Shown piece by piece: positions 1 to 6,963 of a stretch of DNA of 64,000 nt; within the stretch, counting starts at the first letter, position 1; every line of letters starts with the position of its first letter. A program made the position numbers and the translations under genes. This DNA comes from Kocuria sp. TGY1127_2. Its GTDB lineage: Bacteria > Actinomycetota > Actinomycetes > Actinomycetales > Micrococcaceae. Under the pieces are notes generated by a model. The model made no database searches and was not told the origin of the DNA. It worked only from the letters and a program-made list of their open reading frames with translations. Where the stretch lies: assembly GCF_013394385.1 (NCBI RefSeq), contig NZ_AP022834.1:558001-622000 (forward strand). Reading direction: 5' to 3'.

Positions 1-477
1 ATCGCGGCGCAGAAGGGCCGATTCAAATACCTCTGGATCATCGCGCTTCCGCTTGCCTTCGACGTCGTCGTCACCGTGACCGGTTCGTGGATGAAGATTT
101 TCTCGAGCGATCCGAAGGTTGGCTACTGGTCCAATTACTCCGCTGCCAAGTCCGCTCTGGACTCGGGCGCCGAGAAATTCGGAACCGCCAAGTCGCCCGC
201 CGAAATCGAAGCCGTCGTCCGGAATACGTTCGTCCAGGGGACCCTATCGATCCTCTTCGTGGTGCTGACACTGATCGTTGTCATCGCGGCCCTGATCGTG
301 ACGATCCGGGCGGTGAACGGCCATCGTGGCAAGGACCACGAGGATCCCTTCGTCGAATCGAAGTTCTATGCGCCAGCCGGGCTCATCCCGACCCCGGCGG
401 AGCGAGCCCTCGAAAAAGAGTGGGCCGAGTACGACGCCGGCGCTGACAAGCCCACGGTGGCGGCAAGGGAACATTAG
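1..477 (+). CDS. cstA: Carbon starvation protein CstA, C-terminal part (5' truncated by window)
   Basis: The frame is open from base 1 and reads through an ATG at 76, so this is the tail of a longer protein. About 158 residues are visible. They include a membrane segment near the start, a soluble stretch, a second strongly hydrophobic segment (residues about 80-103) and a polar tail with a DPFVESKFY-type ending. CstA is a large multi-pass transporter of peptides and pyruvate induced by carbon starvation. Identification rests on the tail sequence and on ybdD 21 bases downstream, the usual partner of cstA. Confidence 0.8.
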   Translation: MAAQKGRFKYLWIIALPLAFDVVVTVTGSWMKIFSSDPKVGYWSNYSAAKSALDSGAEKFGTAKSPAEIEAVVRNTFVQGTLSILFVVLTLIVVIAALIVTIRAVNGHRGKDHEDPFVESKFYAPAGLIPTPAERALEKEWAEYDAGADKPTVAAREH

Positions 478-498
478 GCTCCGTCCGGAGAGGACATT

Positions 499-705
499 AT
501 GAAAGAATTCTTGACCCTCATGAACAAGATCCGAAAGTCCGCAATCGTTCGGTTCGCTTCTGGCGTTCTGGGCGCGGACAAGTATGAACGCTACCTGGAC
601 TACCATCGACGCCATGGAAACTCCGAGCCGCCCATGAGCGAGAAAGAATATTGGCGTTCGCTGACCGACCACCAGGAAGCCAATCCTGGCGCGAGGTGTT
701 GCTAG
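499..705 (+). CDS. ybdD: YbdD/YjiX family small protein
   Basis: A 68-residue protein with the YbdD/YjiX (DUF466) pattern: a basic N-terminal helix, the G-A-D-K-Y-x-R-Y-L-D-Y core, then M-S-E-K-E-Y-W at the C-terminal side. It follows cstA closely, in the same order as E. coli cstA-ybdD and btsT-yjiX, where the small protein is needed for pyruvate transport by the large one. The ATG at 499 follows a GGAGAGGA ribosome site. It ends just before a strong terminator, so cstA-ybdD is a closed operon end. The C-terminal Cys-Cys is unusual. Confidence 0.85.
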   Translation: MKEFLTLMNKIRKSAIVRFASGVLGADKYERYLDYHRRHGNSEPPMSEKEYWRSLTDHQEANPGARCC

Positions 706-711
706 CGGCTG

Positions 712-779
712 CACACAAAAGCGGCGCCCGCCCTTCTCCTGCCTATGTGCAGGAGAAGGGCGGGCGCCGCTTTTGTGTG
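712..779 (+). terminator. Perfect 30-bp inverted repeat, bidirectional terminator
   Basis: Arms 712-741 and 750-779 are exact reverse complements with an 8-base loop. The arm ends are A/T rich (CACACAAAA and TTTTGTGTG), so the hairpin would carry a U tract in either direction. It closes the cstA-ybdD operon. Confidence 0.9.
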
Positions 780-1062
780 GGAGTGCTTCTACGGTGGTCA
801 CCTTCTCCGAGGTGGGTTCCATCAATAGAGTGAGGTGACCGGGTAGTTCGCCTGTTCGCATCCACGTTACAAAGCCCCAGGCAGTTGGGCCGATCTTCTA
901 TGAGCGATCCGGGTGGACCAAACCGGTCCCGGTGACACCCGGCCCTTCGGATCATGCGCGACTGGGATGGGCAACGTCATCCCGGGGCCGGCTGGTGACC
1001 TAAGCCTTCATCCTCGTGGATGATGACGCCCCGAAAAAGCTAACGGGGGGGGCGTCGCGGCC
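780..1062. other. Gene-free spacer with several dyads
   Basis: No convincing coding frame. The stretch holds small dyads: GGTCACCT with AGGTGACC (about 797-841), TCATCC-TCGT-GGATGA (about 1008-1024), and GACGCCCC (1025-1032) with GGGGCGTC (1049-1056). The last lies just past the stop of the ABC operon on the minus strand with a T-rich loop and is a plausible weak terminator for it. The rest is GC-rich and unexplained. Confidence 0.4.
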
Positions 1063-1800
1063 TCAGATTGCCGTGAACGTATTGAGGTAACGCTTGATGC
1101 GCTCGTTCTCGGAAGAGAAGAACTCATCGGGGGCGCCGTCGAAGCCGAGGTGACCGTCGTCGAGGAAGATCACGCGGTCGGCAACCTTCCGAGCGAACTG
1201 GATGTTGTGGGTCACGACGACCAGTGATCGCTTCTCCTCGGCCAGATCGACCAGAACCTTGATGACTTCGGCCTCCAACTCAGGGTCCAACGCGGAGGTC
1301 GGCTCGTCGAAGAGCAGATAGTCGGGGGCGACGGCCAGGGCTCGTGCAATCGCCACGCGTTGCTGCTGACCGCCGGAGAGGTTGTCCGGATACTCCGTGA
1401 GTCGATCCGCCAGGCCCACCTTGCGGAGTAGTTCCTTGGCGCGGGCCTCGCCCTCCGACGGCGAAACTTTGCCATTCAGAACCGGTGGCAGCGATACATT
1501 TTTCAATACGTTCTGATTGGGAAAGAGGTTGTAGCCCTGGAAGACCATGGCCGAATGCCGGCGTATGGACCGAATCTGAGCATCGGAGAGACGGCCGCCG
1601 AATTCGACCGCGTCGTCGTTGATGAGCAAGGTCCCGGATTCAGGCACCTCCAACAGATCCATGATGCGCAACAGGGTCGATTTGCCGGAACCTGAGGGGC
1701 CCAGAACCACCGTTGTTTCGCCCTCACGCAGTTGCAGGTCCACACCGTTCAGGACGGTGTTGTCCCCAAAGGACTTCGATACGTTTTTCAGCTCAAGCAT
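1063..1800 (-). CDS. Polar amino-acid ABC transporter, ATP-binding protein
   Basis: A 245-residue ABC ATPase. Walker A is GPSGSGKST near residue 34, the signature is LSGGQQQR, and Walker B is YLLFDEPTSALDPE, followed by the switch histidine in VVVTHN. Full length for the GlnQ/HisP/TcyC class of polar amino-acid importers. Its start overlaps the end of the permease gene by 8 bases, and it is the last gene of a four-gene operon with the lyase, binding protein and permease. It energises uptake at the inner face of the membrane. The substrate cannot be read from this subunit; the lyase partner suggests cystine or a related sulfur amino acid. Confidence 0.92.
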   Translation of the reverse strand: MLELKNVSKSFGDNTVLNGVDLQLREGETTVVLGPSGSGKSTLLRIMDLLEVPESGTLLINDDAVEFGGRLSDAQIRSIRRHSAMVFQGYNLFPNQNVLKNVSLPPVLNGKVSPSEGEARAKELLRKVGLADRLTEYPDNLSGGQQQRVAIARALAVAPDYLLFDEPTSALDPELEAEVIKVLVDLAEEKRSLVVVTHNIQFARKVADRVIFLDDGHLGFDGAPDEFFSSENERIKRYLNTFTAI

Positions 1801-2467
1801 TGGTGCTCCTGATGTAGCGCGAGGAAGCTTTTTCGACCCGGCTCTGGATCAACGACAGGATCGTGAAAATCACCAGGTAAATGACTGCGACTTCGATGTA
1901 GAGAGCCAGCGGTTGGAAATTGGTTGCCGCGATCTGGCGCCCCACCTGAAAGACATCGGCCAGGGTAATGACCATGACCAGCGAGGTCCCCTTGACGAGG
2001 TCGATCAGGTCGTTCCCCAGCGGCGGCAGGGCAATCCGCATGGCTTGGGGAGCCACCACGTGACGGAGGGTCTGCCAACTGGTCAAGTTCAATGTCTTTG
2101 CCGCCTCGAGCTGTCCGCGAGGAATCGATTGAACCGAGGCGCGCAACGTCTCAGCGGCGTAGGCGCCGGTGTTGAAGGTGAACGCAATGATCGCGGACGT
2201 CCAGGCCGAAAGCGTGATCCCTATTGCGGGCAACCCGTAGAAGATGATGAACAGTTGCACCAGAATCGGTGTTCCACGGAACAACCAAACGTAGAAGCGA
2301 GAAATCCATTGCAGAATTCGTATACGGCCCATGCGCATCGCGGTGGCGAGCACGGCGACGATCAGCGCTAGGACGAACGCTATGATGCTCAGCGGGATGG
2401 TGACCTTGATAGTCGCCATCAGCAACTGGGGCAGTGACTGTGCCCAGAGATTCAAAGTTTCGTTCAT
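1793..2467 (-). CDS. Polar amino-acid ABC transporter permease
   Basis: A 224-residue integral membrane protein of the HisM/GlnP class. Hydrophobic segments fall near residues 18-45, 60-80, 85-105 and 185-210. The EAA loop, reading EAAKTLNLTSWQTLRHVVAPQA, contacts the ATPase; the preceding YAAETLRASVQSIPRGQ is typical of this family. It begins 13 bases after the binding-protein stop and overlaps the ATPase start. As the only permease of the operon it probably works as a homodimer. Confidence 0.92.
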   Translation of the reverse strand: MNETLNLWAQSLPQLLMATIKVTIPLSIIAFVLALIVAVLATAMRMGRIRILQWISRFYVWLFRGTPILVQLFIIFYGLPAIGITLSAWTSAIIAFTFNTGAYAAETLRASVQSIPRGQLEAAKTLNLTSWQTLRHVVAPQAMRIALPPLGNDLIDLVKGTSLVMVITLADVFQVGRQIAATNFQPLALYIEVAVIYLVIFTILSLIQSRVEKASSRYIRSTNA

Positions 2468-2480
2468 GGTTTCGCTTCGC

Positions 2481-3314
2481 TCACGAGGTGGCTGACGTAG
2501 GAGTCAGGTCGGTCTGGACGTACTTCTGATAGATATTCTTCAAATCTCCGTCGTCCATGTGCTTCTTGAGGGACTGATCGATGGCCTGTTTGAGCTGTTC
2601 CTGCCCCTTGCCCATCAGGACTGCGGCCTGCGAGGGATCGCCGAGGTTTCCATCGAGCAGTCGAATTTTGTGGTCCGGCCGTTGTTCGAAGAACGCTTGG
2701 AAGGTGACGAAGTCGTTTCCGGTCATGTCCACGCGGCCAAAAGAAACCAGCATCGCGGCTTCGTCGAAGCCGGTCACCGGGACCAGGTTGGCTCCTTCGG
2801 CGGCCATCTGCTGACCAAAATTCGAGGTTTCGGTCTGGGCTGCCGAATGGCCGGAGATCTCGTCGGTGGTCTTCATCGGGGAATCCTCGACGACTCCGAC
2901 CTTCCCCTGGCTTTCGGCGTACGGGACCGAGAAGTCGAACTTCGCTTTGCGTTCGTCCGTGGCCGAGATGTTGTTGATGATGATGTCGTAGCGTCCCGCA
3001 TCGACACCTGCGATGAGCGAGTCCCATTGCGTCTCGACGTACTTGGCCTTGACACCGAGATCTTGGGCGATCAGGTCACCGATCTCCTTCTCAAAGCCGA
3101 CGAGTTCGCCCGAGCCGTCGTGGTATCCGTAAGGCCGGAAGGTGCCTTCCATGCCGATTCGAAGAGTTCCGTTGTTCTGGATGGCCTGCAGACCGGTACC
3201 CGTGGTCGCGGCGTCGTCACCTGAGCTTTCCGATGAGCACGCCGTAAGCAAGGCGCCAAAGGCCCCCATGCCGACGAGCCCGAGCGCATGTCGCCGGGTA
3301 GGTAGTGATGTCAT
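2481..3314 (-). CDS. Amino-acid ABC transporter substrate-binding lipoprotein
   Basis: A 277-residue extracytoplasmic solute-binding protein, family 3. The N-terminus has a twin arginine (TRRHALGLVG), a hydrophobic stretch and the lipobox LTAC with Cys26, so it is probably a lipoprotein, possibly Tat-exported. The mature part has the family pattern: GTLRIGMEGTFRPYGYHD, then GFEKEIGDLIAQDLGVK, then YDIIINNISATDERK. It sits 16 bases after the cystathionine enzyme gene and before its permease. The ATG at 3314 follows a GAAAGGA site. Cystine or another sulfur amino acid is an inferred ligand only. Confidence 0.9.
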   Translation of the reverse strand: MTSLPTRRHALGLVGMGAFGALLTACSSESSGDDAATTGTGLQAIQNNGTLRIGMEGTFRPYGYHDGSGELVGFEKEIGDLIAQDLGVKAKYVETQWDSLIAGVDAGRYDIIINNISATDERKAKFDFSVPYAESQGKVGVVEDSPMKTTDEISGHSAAQTETSNFGQQMAAEGANLVPVTGFDEAAMLVSFGRVDMTGNDFVTFQAFFEQRPDHKIRLLDGNLGDPSQAAVLMGKGQEQLKQAIDQSLKKHMDDGDLKNIYQKYVQTDLTPTSATS

Positions 3315-3330
3315 GGTCTTCCTTTCGACC

Positions 3331-4464
3331 TTAGGCCACGTCCAACGCGCCGACGAGGTCGGAAATCAAGTCTTCCGAGTCCTCGATGCCCACGGCCACT
3401 CGCACGAGGTTTTCGGAAATCTCCGCTGTGACTAGGTCTTTCTCAGAATAGGCGCCTTGAGTCATGCTTGCGGGAAGGCACAGTAAAGATTCGATGCCGC
3501 CGAGGCTCACGGCGAATCCGAAGACCCTGAGCGCGCCCAGGAAGGCTTGGATGTTCTTGCCGTCCGCGATCTCCATCGAGAACACCGCGCCGGGCCCGTC
3601 CGCCTGCCGGCTCTGGATCTCGGATTCCTCGGCGCTGTACGAACCTGGGGTGTGAATTCGGGCGACTGCAGGATGGTCCTGGATGGCCTCGATGACGCGT
3701 CGGGTGTTCTCCTGCTGGCGATCCATGCGTAGGGCGAGGGTCTTGACGTTTTGGAGGAGCCTGTACGAATCGATGGGGGAGAGCACCCCACCGGAAATGA
3801 GCTGAGCCTTGAACAGTTCTTCTGAGAGCGCCTCGTCGTTGGTTGCCGCAACGCCTCCCAGCAGATCGCCGTGTCCGGCAAGGTATTTGGTGGCCGACTG
3901 AACCGTAATATCGGCCCCGAGATCGAGCGGACGCTGAAGGTAAGGGGTCAGGAAAGTATTGTCCACGACGACGACCGCGCCGTGGCGATGCGCTAAATCC
4001 GCGATCCGCCGGATATCGGCGACGCGCAACGTCGGGTTGGACGGCGTCTCCAGGAAGACCATCGTGACGGAATCGTCGAAGTCCTCATCGGTCAGCGCAT
4101 TGGGATCGTTGACGAAACGATGCTCTACCCCGCGCTTGGGCAGCTCAATGGTCGCGAAGCGATAGTTGCCGCCGTAGACGGGCAACGACATGATGACGGA
4201 CTCACCGGCCCGCAAGGTGCCTAGAGCCGCCGCGGTTGCGGCCATGCCCGTCGCGTACAGAAATGCGTGAGTGGCATTCTCCAGTGCTGCGAGAGTCTGC
4301 TGCGCGTTGTCGCGGGTAGGGTTGCCGCCCCGCTGATATTCGTATTCTCCCTCGCCGCCTTCGGTCGGCTGGAGAAAGGTCGACGCCGCATAGACCGGTG
4401 GCGTTACCGCGCCCTTCTCAACATCTTCGAGAGCGTGGATGGTTCGAGTCGTGAAGCCTGCCAT
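3331..4464 (-). CDS. Cystathionine gamma-synthase/gamma-lyase family PLP enzyme
   Basis: A 377-residue Cys/Met-metabolism PLP enzyme. Visible family marks: YEYQRGGNPTRDN near the start, the ATGMAA cofactor-binding segment, VVVDNTFLTPYLQRPL, and SATKYLAGHGD carrying the PLP lysine. It could be cystathionine gamma-synthase, gamma-lyase or a related C-S lyase; these cannot be separated by eye. I chose the ATG at 4464 over one 51 bases upstream because it has GAAAGG at good spacing and begins MAGFTTRTIH as family members do. As first gene ahead of an amino-acid importer, a role in breaking down imported cystine or cystathionine is attractive but inferred. Confidence 0.85.
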   Translation of the reverse strand: MAGFTTRTIHALEDVEKGAVTPPVYAASTFLQPTEGGEGEYEYQRGGNPTRDNAQQTLAALENATHAFLYATGMAATAAALGTLRAGESVIMSLPVYGGNYRFATIELPKRGVEHRFVNDPNALTDEDFDDSVTMVFLETPSNPTLRVADIRRIADLAHRHGAVVVVDNTFLTPYLQRPLDLGADITVQSATKYLAGHGDLLGGVAATNDEALSEELFKAQLISGGVLSPIDSYRLLQNVKTLALRMDRQQENTRRVIEAIQDHPAVARIHTPGSYSAEESEIQSRQADGPGAVFSMEIADGKNIQAFLGALRVFGFAVSLGGIESLLCLPASMTQGAYSEKDLVTAEISENLVRVAVGIEDSEDLISDLVGALDVA

Positions 4465-4790
4465 GTTCGGGCATACCTTTCGAGTTACTGGAGAGTCGTG
4501 AATCTGACCTCTCAACGACTATTCAATGCTGGAAAATTCCTTGGGGCATCGAGAAGGTCCGCTGTATGACGCCGCGTTGCGATTCGCTGGGAATCTCCGG
4601 TGCGACAGGCGTGAGTGCATGGCCGTCTGATCCGATCGCTCAGGACCAACCGTCTGGGAAGGTACTGCGCATTGTCCTGAAGATCTTGGCGTCGGCTTCG
4701 TGAAGTGACAGTGTGTCAATAAGTCATTGACCCTGTATCCTAGTGAGGTAGACCTAACCCGCTGATGGCGGGCATGCGAGAGGAGGGACC
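4465..4790. promoter_or_regulatory. Divergent intergenic region with two dyads and a plus-strand promoter
   Basis: No gene is seen here. A plus-strand promoter reads TTGACC (4727-4732), 16 bases, TAGACC (4749-4754), for the gene starting at 4791. GTCAAT-AAGTC-ATTGAC (4715-4731) is a perfect dyad overlapping that -35. Next to it lies TGACA-GTG-TGTCA (4706-4718). Together they look like a repressor or divergent-regulator site. The promoter of the minus-strand lyase operon could not be placed with confidence. Confidence 0.45.
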
Positions 4791-5291
4791 GTGGGGCTCA
4801 AGGATTTCGTCCAGGGGAGGCGTGACTCCGCCGATATGGGGCAAGGCGTATGGCGCCGTGCCCATGACCGTTTTCGGCGCGGCCTCGACCGGTTCCACCA
4901 GATTCTGGAGAGGGTGGATGACGAGGCCTCTCTCGATGCCCTCATTCCGGCCGCCAATAGACTGGCCGACCTCTTGCCCGAGGTACGAGGGATAGCAACC
5001 GGTGCACAGCGGGTGGCGCCCAGCGATTCAACCGATGTTCCGGCCTCGCGGGAAGGTCATTACGCCGATCTGCACCGGGCCCTGTCCAAGGCGGGCAATT
5101 CGCTGGCATTGTGTGCTGAGGCCTTGGCCATGATGCGATGCGACGGTGCATGCGCGGGCGGATGCTCCAAGGTTGAGTCGGTCGAGCGGCGAGTAGTCAC
5201 GGTCGAAGAGCAGGTTGCGGAGGCTGCTCGGCTCCTCCGGCTCGTCGAGGGCTCGGGTGAATCTGCCGATGGGGACGTTTCGGCCGCTTAA
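4791..5291 (+). CDS. Hypothetical protein, alpha-helical
   Basis: A 166-residue soluble protein that I do not recognise. The GTG at 4791 follows GAGAGGAGGGA, so the start is well supported. The sequence is charged and helix-rich: a basic N-terminal third, a middle helix with several leucines, and a coiled-coil-like C-terminal helix. A CDGACAGGC cluster near residue 120 holds three cysteines and could bind metal or form disulfides. There is no signal peptide or membrane segment. It is divergent from the lyase/importer operon and convergent with the MarR gene. Confidence 0.65.
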   Translation: MGLKDFVQGRRDSADMGQGVWRRAHDRFRRGLDRFHQILERVDDEASLDALIPAANRLADLLPEVRGIATGAQRVAPSDSTDVPASREGHYADLHRALSKAGNSLALCAEALAMMRCDGACAGGCSKVESVERRVVTVEEQVAEAARLLRLVEGSGESADGDVSAA

Positions 5292-5453
5292 TGGGCTTGA
5301 TCTGTGGTGTTTCGTCGAGCGCTCTACAGTCTCGCCGAGTCTCTGGTCGGGCTCGGAGTGCGTGTACGCCTCGAACGGTGCGACGAGCGGCTCCTCGGTC
5401 GGTGAAGGCGTTAGCGGTGGGGGAGTCAGCGGCAGTTTCTGGTGCCCGGCGGC

Positions 5454-5475
5454 CTGAGGCGGACGGTCGCCTCAG
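5454..5475 (-). terminator. Hairpin overlapping the marR-type stop codon
   Basis: CTGAGGCG (5454-5461) pairs with CGCCTCAG (5468-5475) across six bases. The right arm contains the stop codon of the MarR-type gene on the minus strand, so it probably terminates that transcript. Confidence 0.45.
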
Positions 5476-5927
5476 CCCTGAGCCCGTACGTGGTTGACGA
5501 CTTTCATCATCGACGAGTGAAGGGCCTGTAGTTCTTCTTTGTCCATGCCGAGTCGTTGCATCATGATTCCCGGAATCTTCTCGGCCTCATTCCTCAACTC
5601 CTTGCCGGTCCGGGTCAGGGCTATGTCGAGGGACCGGTTGTCCTGGGAATTCCTGTCTCGGGTGAGGTAGCCCTGCGTCTCGAGGCGTTTGAGGAGCGGG
5701 GAAAGCGTTCCCGAGTCGATGCTCAGGCGTTCACCCAATTCCTTGACCGAAATAGGGGATCGCTGCCACAGGGCGAGCATGACCAGGTATTGCGGATGTG
5801 TCAGCTTGAGCGGCTCCAAGACAGGCCGATACGCGGCGATCACACTGCGGGAAGCCAAGGAAATCGCAAAGCAGACCTGGCTTTCCAAGGCGAGGGGATC
5901 TTCCGTGGGGAAGTCCGGTTTGTTCAT
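5472..5927 (-). CDS. MarR/OhrR-type transcriptional regulator
   Basis: A 151-residue MarR-family winged-helix repressor. The N-terminal LESQVCFAISLASRSVI matches the OhrR pattern, with Cys19 where one-Cys OhrR proteins sense organic peroxides. The helix-turn-helix and wing follow in SPISVKELGERLSIDSGTLSPLLKRLE and YLTRDRN. It is divergent from a 61-residue orphan whose promoter carries an inverted repeat typical of this family. No Ohr peroxidase gene is nearby in the window, which is unusual for OhrR. Peroxide sensing is inferred from the cysteine; another thiol-reactive signal is possible. Confidence 0.85.
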   Translation of the reverse strand: MNKPDFPTEDPLALESQVCFAISLASRSVIAAYRPVLEPLKLTHPQYLVMLALWQRSPISVKELGERLSIDSGTLSPLLKRLETQGYLTRDRNSQDNRSLDIALTRTGKELRNEAEKIPGIMMQRLGMDKEELQALHSSMMKVVNHVRAQG

Positions 5928-5993
5928 TCGTGTCGCTCCCTACCCGTGAGGAGATTCGTGTGCTGTCGTGGCCGCAATAGATTCTAAACCGGA

Positions 5994-6038
5994 TTGCCTG
6001 ACGTCATAGTTTGCGTACAATGAGTTTGTACACAAACT
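5994..6038 (+). promoter_or_regulatory. Promoter with overlapping MarR-type operators
   Basis: TTGCCT (5994-5999), 16 bases, then TACAAT (6016-6021) make a good promoter for the small gene at 6054. The perfect dyad AGTTTGT-AC-ACAAACT (6023-6038) covers the start site. A degenerate copy, AGTTTGCGTACAAT (6008-6021), covers the -10. The divergent OhrR-type protein is the obvious candidate to bind both and block the small gene, perhaps its own gene too. Confidence 0.7.
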
Positions 6039-6053
6039 AATGGAGGGACAGTC

Positions 6054-6239
6054 ATGAGCAAGCCCCAAAAAGGCGATCAGTTCTCGTTGGGATTCCGACT
6101 CCAGAATCGAGCCGTCAGTACCCTCCTGCTGTTTATCGGACCTGCCCAGGGCAGCTCGGAGAGTGACCCTCGGCAGCGTCTCAAGCGCGAGTACAACCGC
6201 CGCAAGGCCCTCCACGAGCAGAGGAAGTCGGAAAGCTAA
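6054..6239 (+). CDS. Small orphan protein (61 aa) under MarR/OhrR-type control
   Basis: A 61-residue protein of unknown family. The N-terminal half has a weakly hydrophobic stretch (AVSTLLLFIGPAQG); the C-terminal half is very basic and charged (RLKREYNRRKALHEQRKSES). The ATG at 6054 has a GGAGGGACA ribosome site. The evidence that it is real is a clear promoter, a perfect operator over the start site and a terminator 37 bases after the stop. Basic tail plus short apolar stretch could fit membrane association or nucleic-acid binding; neither is shown. Confidence 0.75.
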   Translation: MSKPQKGDQFSLGFRLQNRAVSTLLLFIGPAQGSSESDPRQRLKREYNRRKALHEQRKSES

Positions 6240-6276
6240 CTCCCTCCTGCCGGAGGGACACTTCGCATCGTTCAAA

Positions 6277-6304
6277 GGCCCCGTTTTCATACTGAAACGG
6301 GGCC
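6277..6304. terminator. Terminator between convergent small gene and response regulator
   Basis: GGCCCCGTTT (6277-6286) and AAACGGGGCC (6295-6304) form a 10-bp stem with an 8-base loop. A/T-rich flanks on both sides suit termination from either direction. Confidence 0.8.
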
Positions 6305-6327
6305 ATTTGGCAACTCGGAGGAGAGGA

Positions 6328-6963
6328 TCAGATCAATTTGCTCTCGCGAGCTTTGGATATCGCGGCCGTCCGATTCTCGACGCCGAGCTTCCCGTAGATG
6401 TGCACGAGATGCGTCTTGACGGTCGCCTCGGAAATGAACAGTTTCTTGGACAGCTCACGGTTGCTCAACCCGGTGGCCAACAGGCGCAGTATCTCGGTCT
6501 CCCGTTCCGACAGGTTCTGCTCGGGACGTTGCATGCTGGCCATGAGAGCCGCACTGACCTCCGGGGCCAGGGTGCTCTTGCCTGCCGCGGTATCCACGAC
6601 GGCCCGTCGAAGGGCTTCGGCAGGTGCGTCCTTCAAGAGATATCCGAGGGCACCGGCTCGCACCGCGGCGACGATGTCGGCCTGCGTATCGTACGTCGTC
6701 AAGATCAATACCGGCGGACCCTGCATCTCCTTGAATCGGGCGGTAGCGGTGATCCCGTCCATCTCGGGCATCTGTATGTCCATGACCACGAGGTCAATGG
6801 CCTGGTCGGTTCCGGTATTCGACTCAGCGATCTCGAGGGCTGACCGGCCGTCGCCGGCTTCGGCCACGACCACGACTTCGTCGAATCCGTCCAAGAGAGC
6901 GCGCAATCCAGCTCGCACCACGGGGTGATCGTCGACCAATAGAACCCTGATCTTGGAGCTCAT
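6328..6963 (-). CDS. NarL/LuxR-family two-component response regulator
   Basis: A 211-residue response regulator. The receiver domain begins IRVLLVDDHPVVRAGL with the acidic pair, has the phosphoacceptor Asp in LVVMDIQMPEMDG, the LTTYD switch threonine region and the KDAP lysine. A C-terminal LuxR helix-turn-helix follows (LSERETEILRLLATGLSNRELSKKL, then SEATVKTH). Its ATG overlaps the stop of the sensor kinase gene by four bases (ATGA), so the two are translationally coupled. The nearest likely target is the divergent ABC exporter. Confidence 0.93.
   Translation of the reverse strand: MSSKIRVLLVDDHPVVRAGLRALLDGFDEVVVVAEAGDGRSALEIAESNTGTDQAIDLVVMDIQMPEMDGITATARFKEMQGPPVLILTTYDTQADIVAAVRAGALGYLLKDAPAEALRRAVVDTAAGKSTLAPEVSAALMASMQRPEQNLSERETEILRLLATGLSNRELSKKLFISEATVKTHLVHIYGKLGVENRTAAISKARESKLI

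Noticed and set aside
1612-2371. A 250-codon plus-strand frame inside the ABC importer genes
   Set aside because: It is the antisense shadow of two well-supported genes, has no ribosome site or motif, and uses atypical residues.
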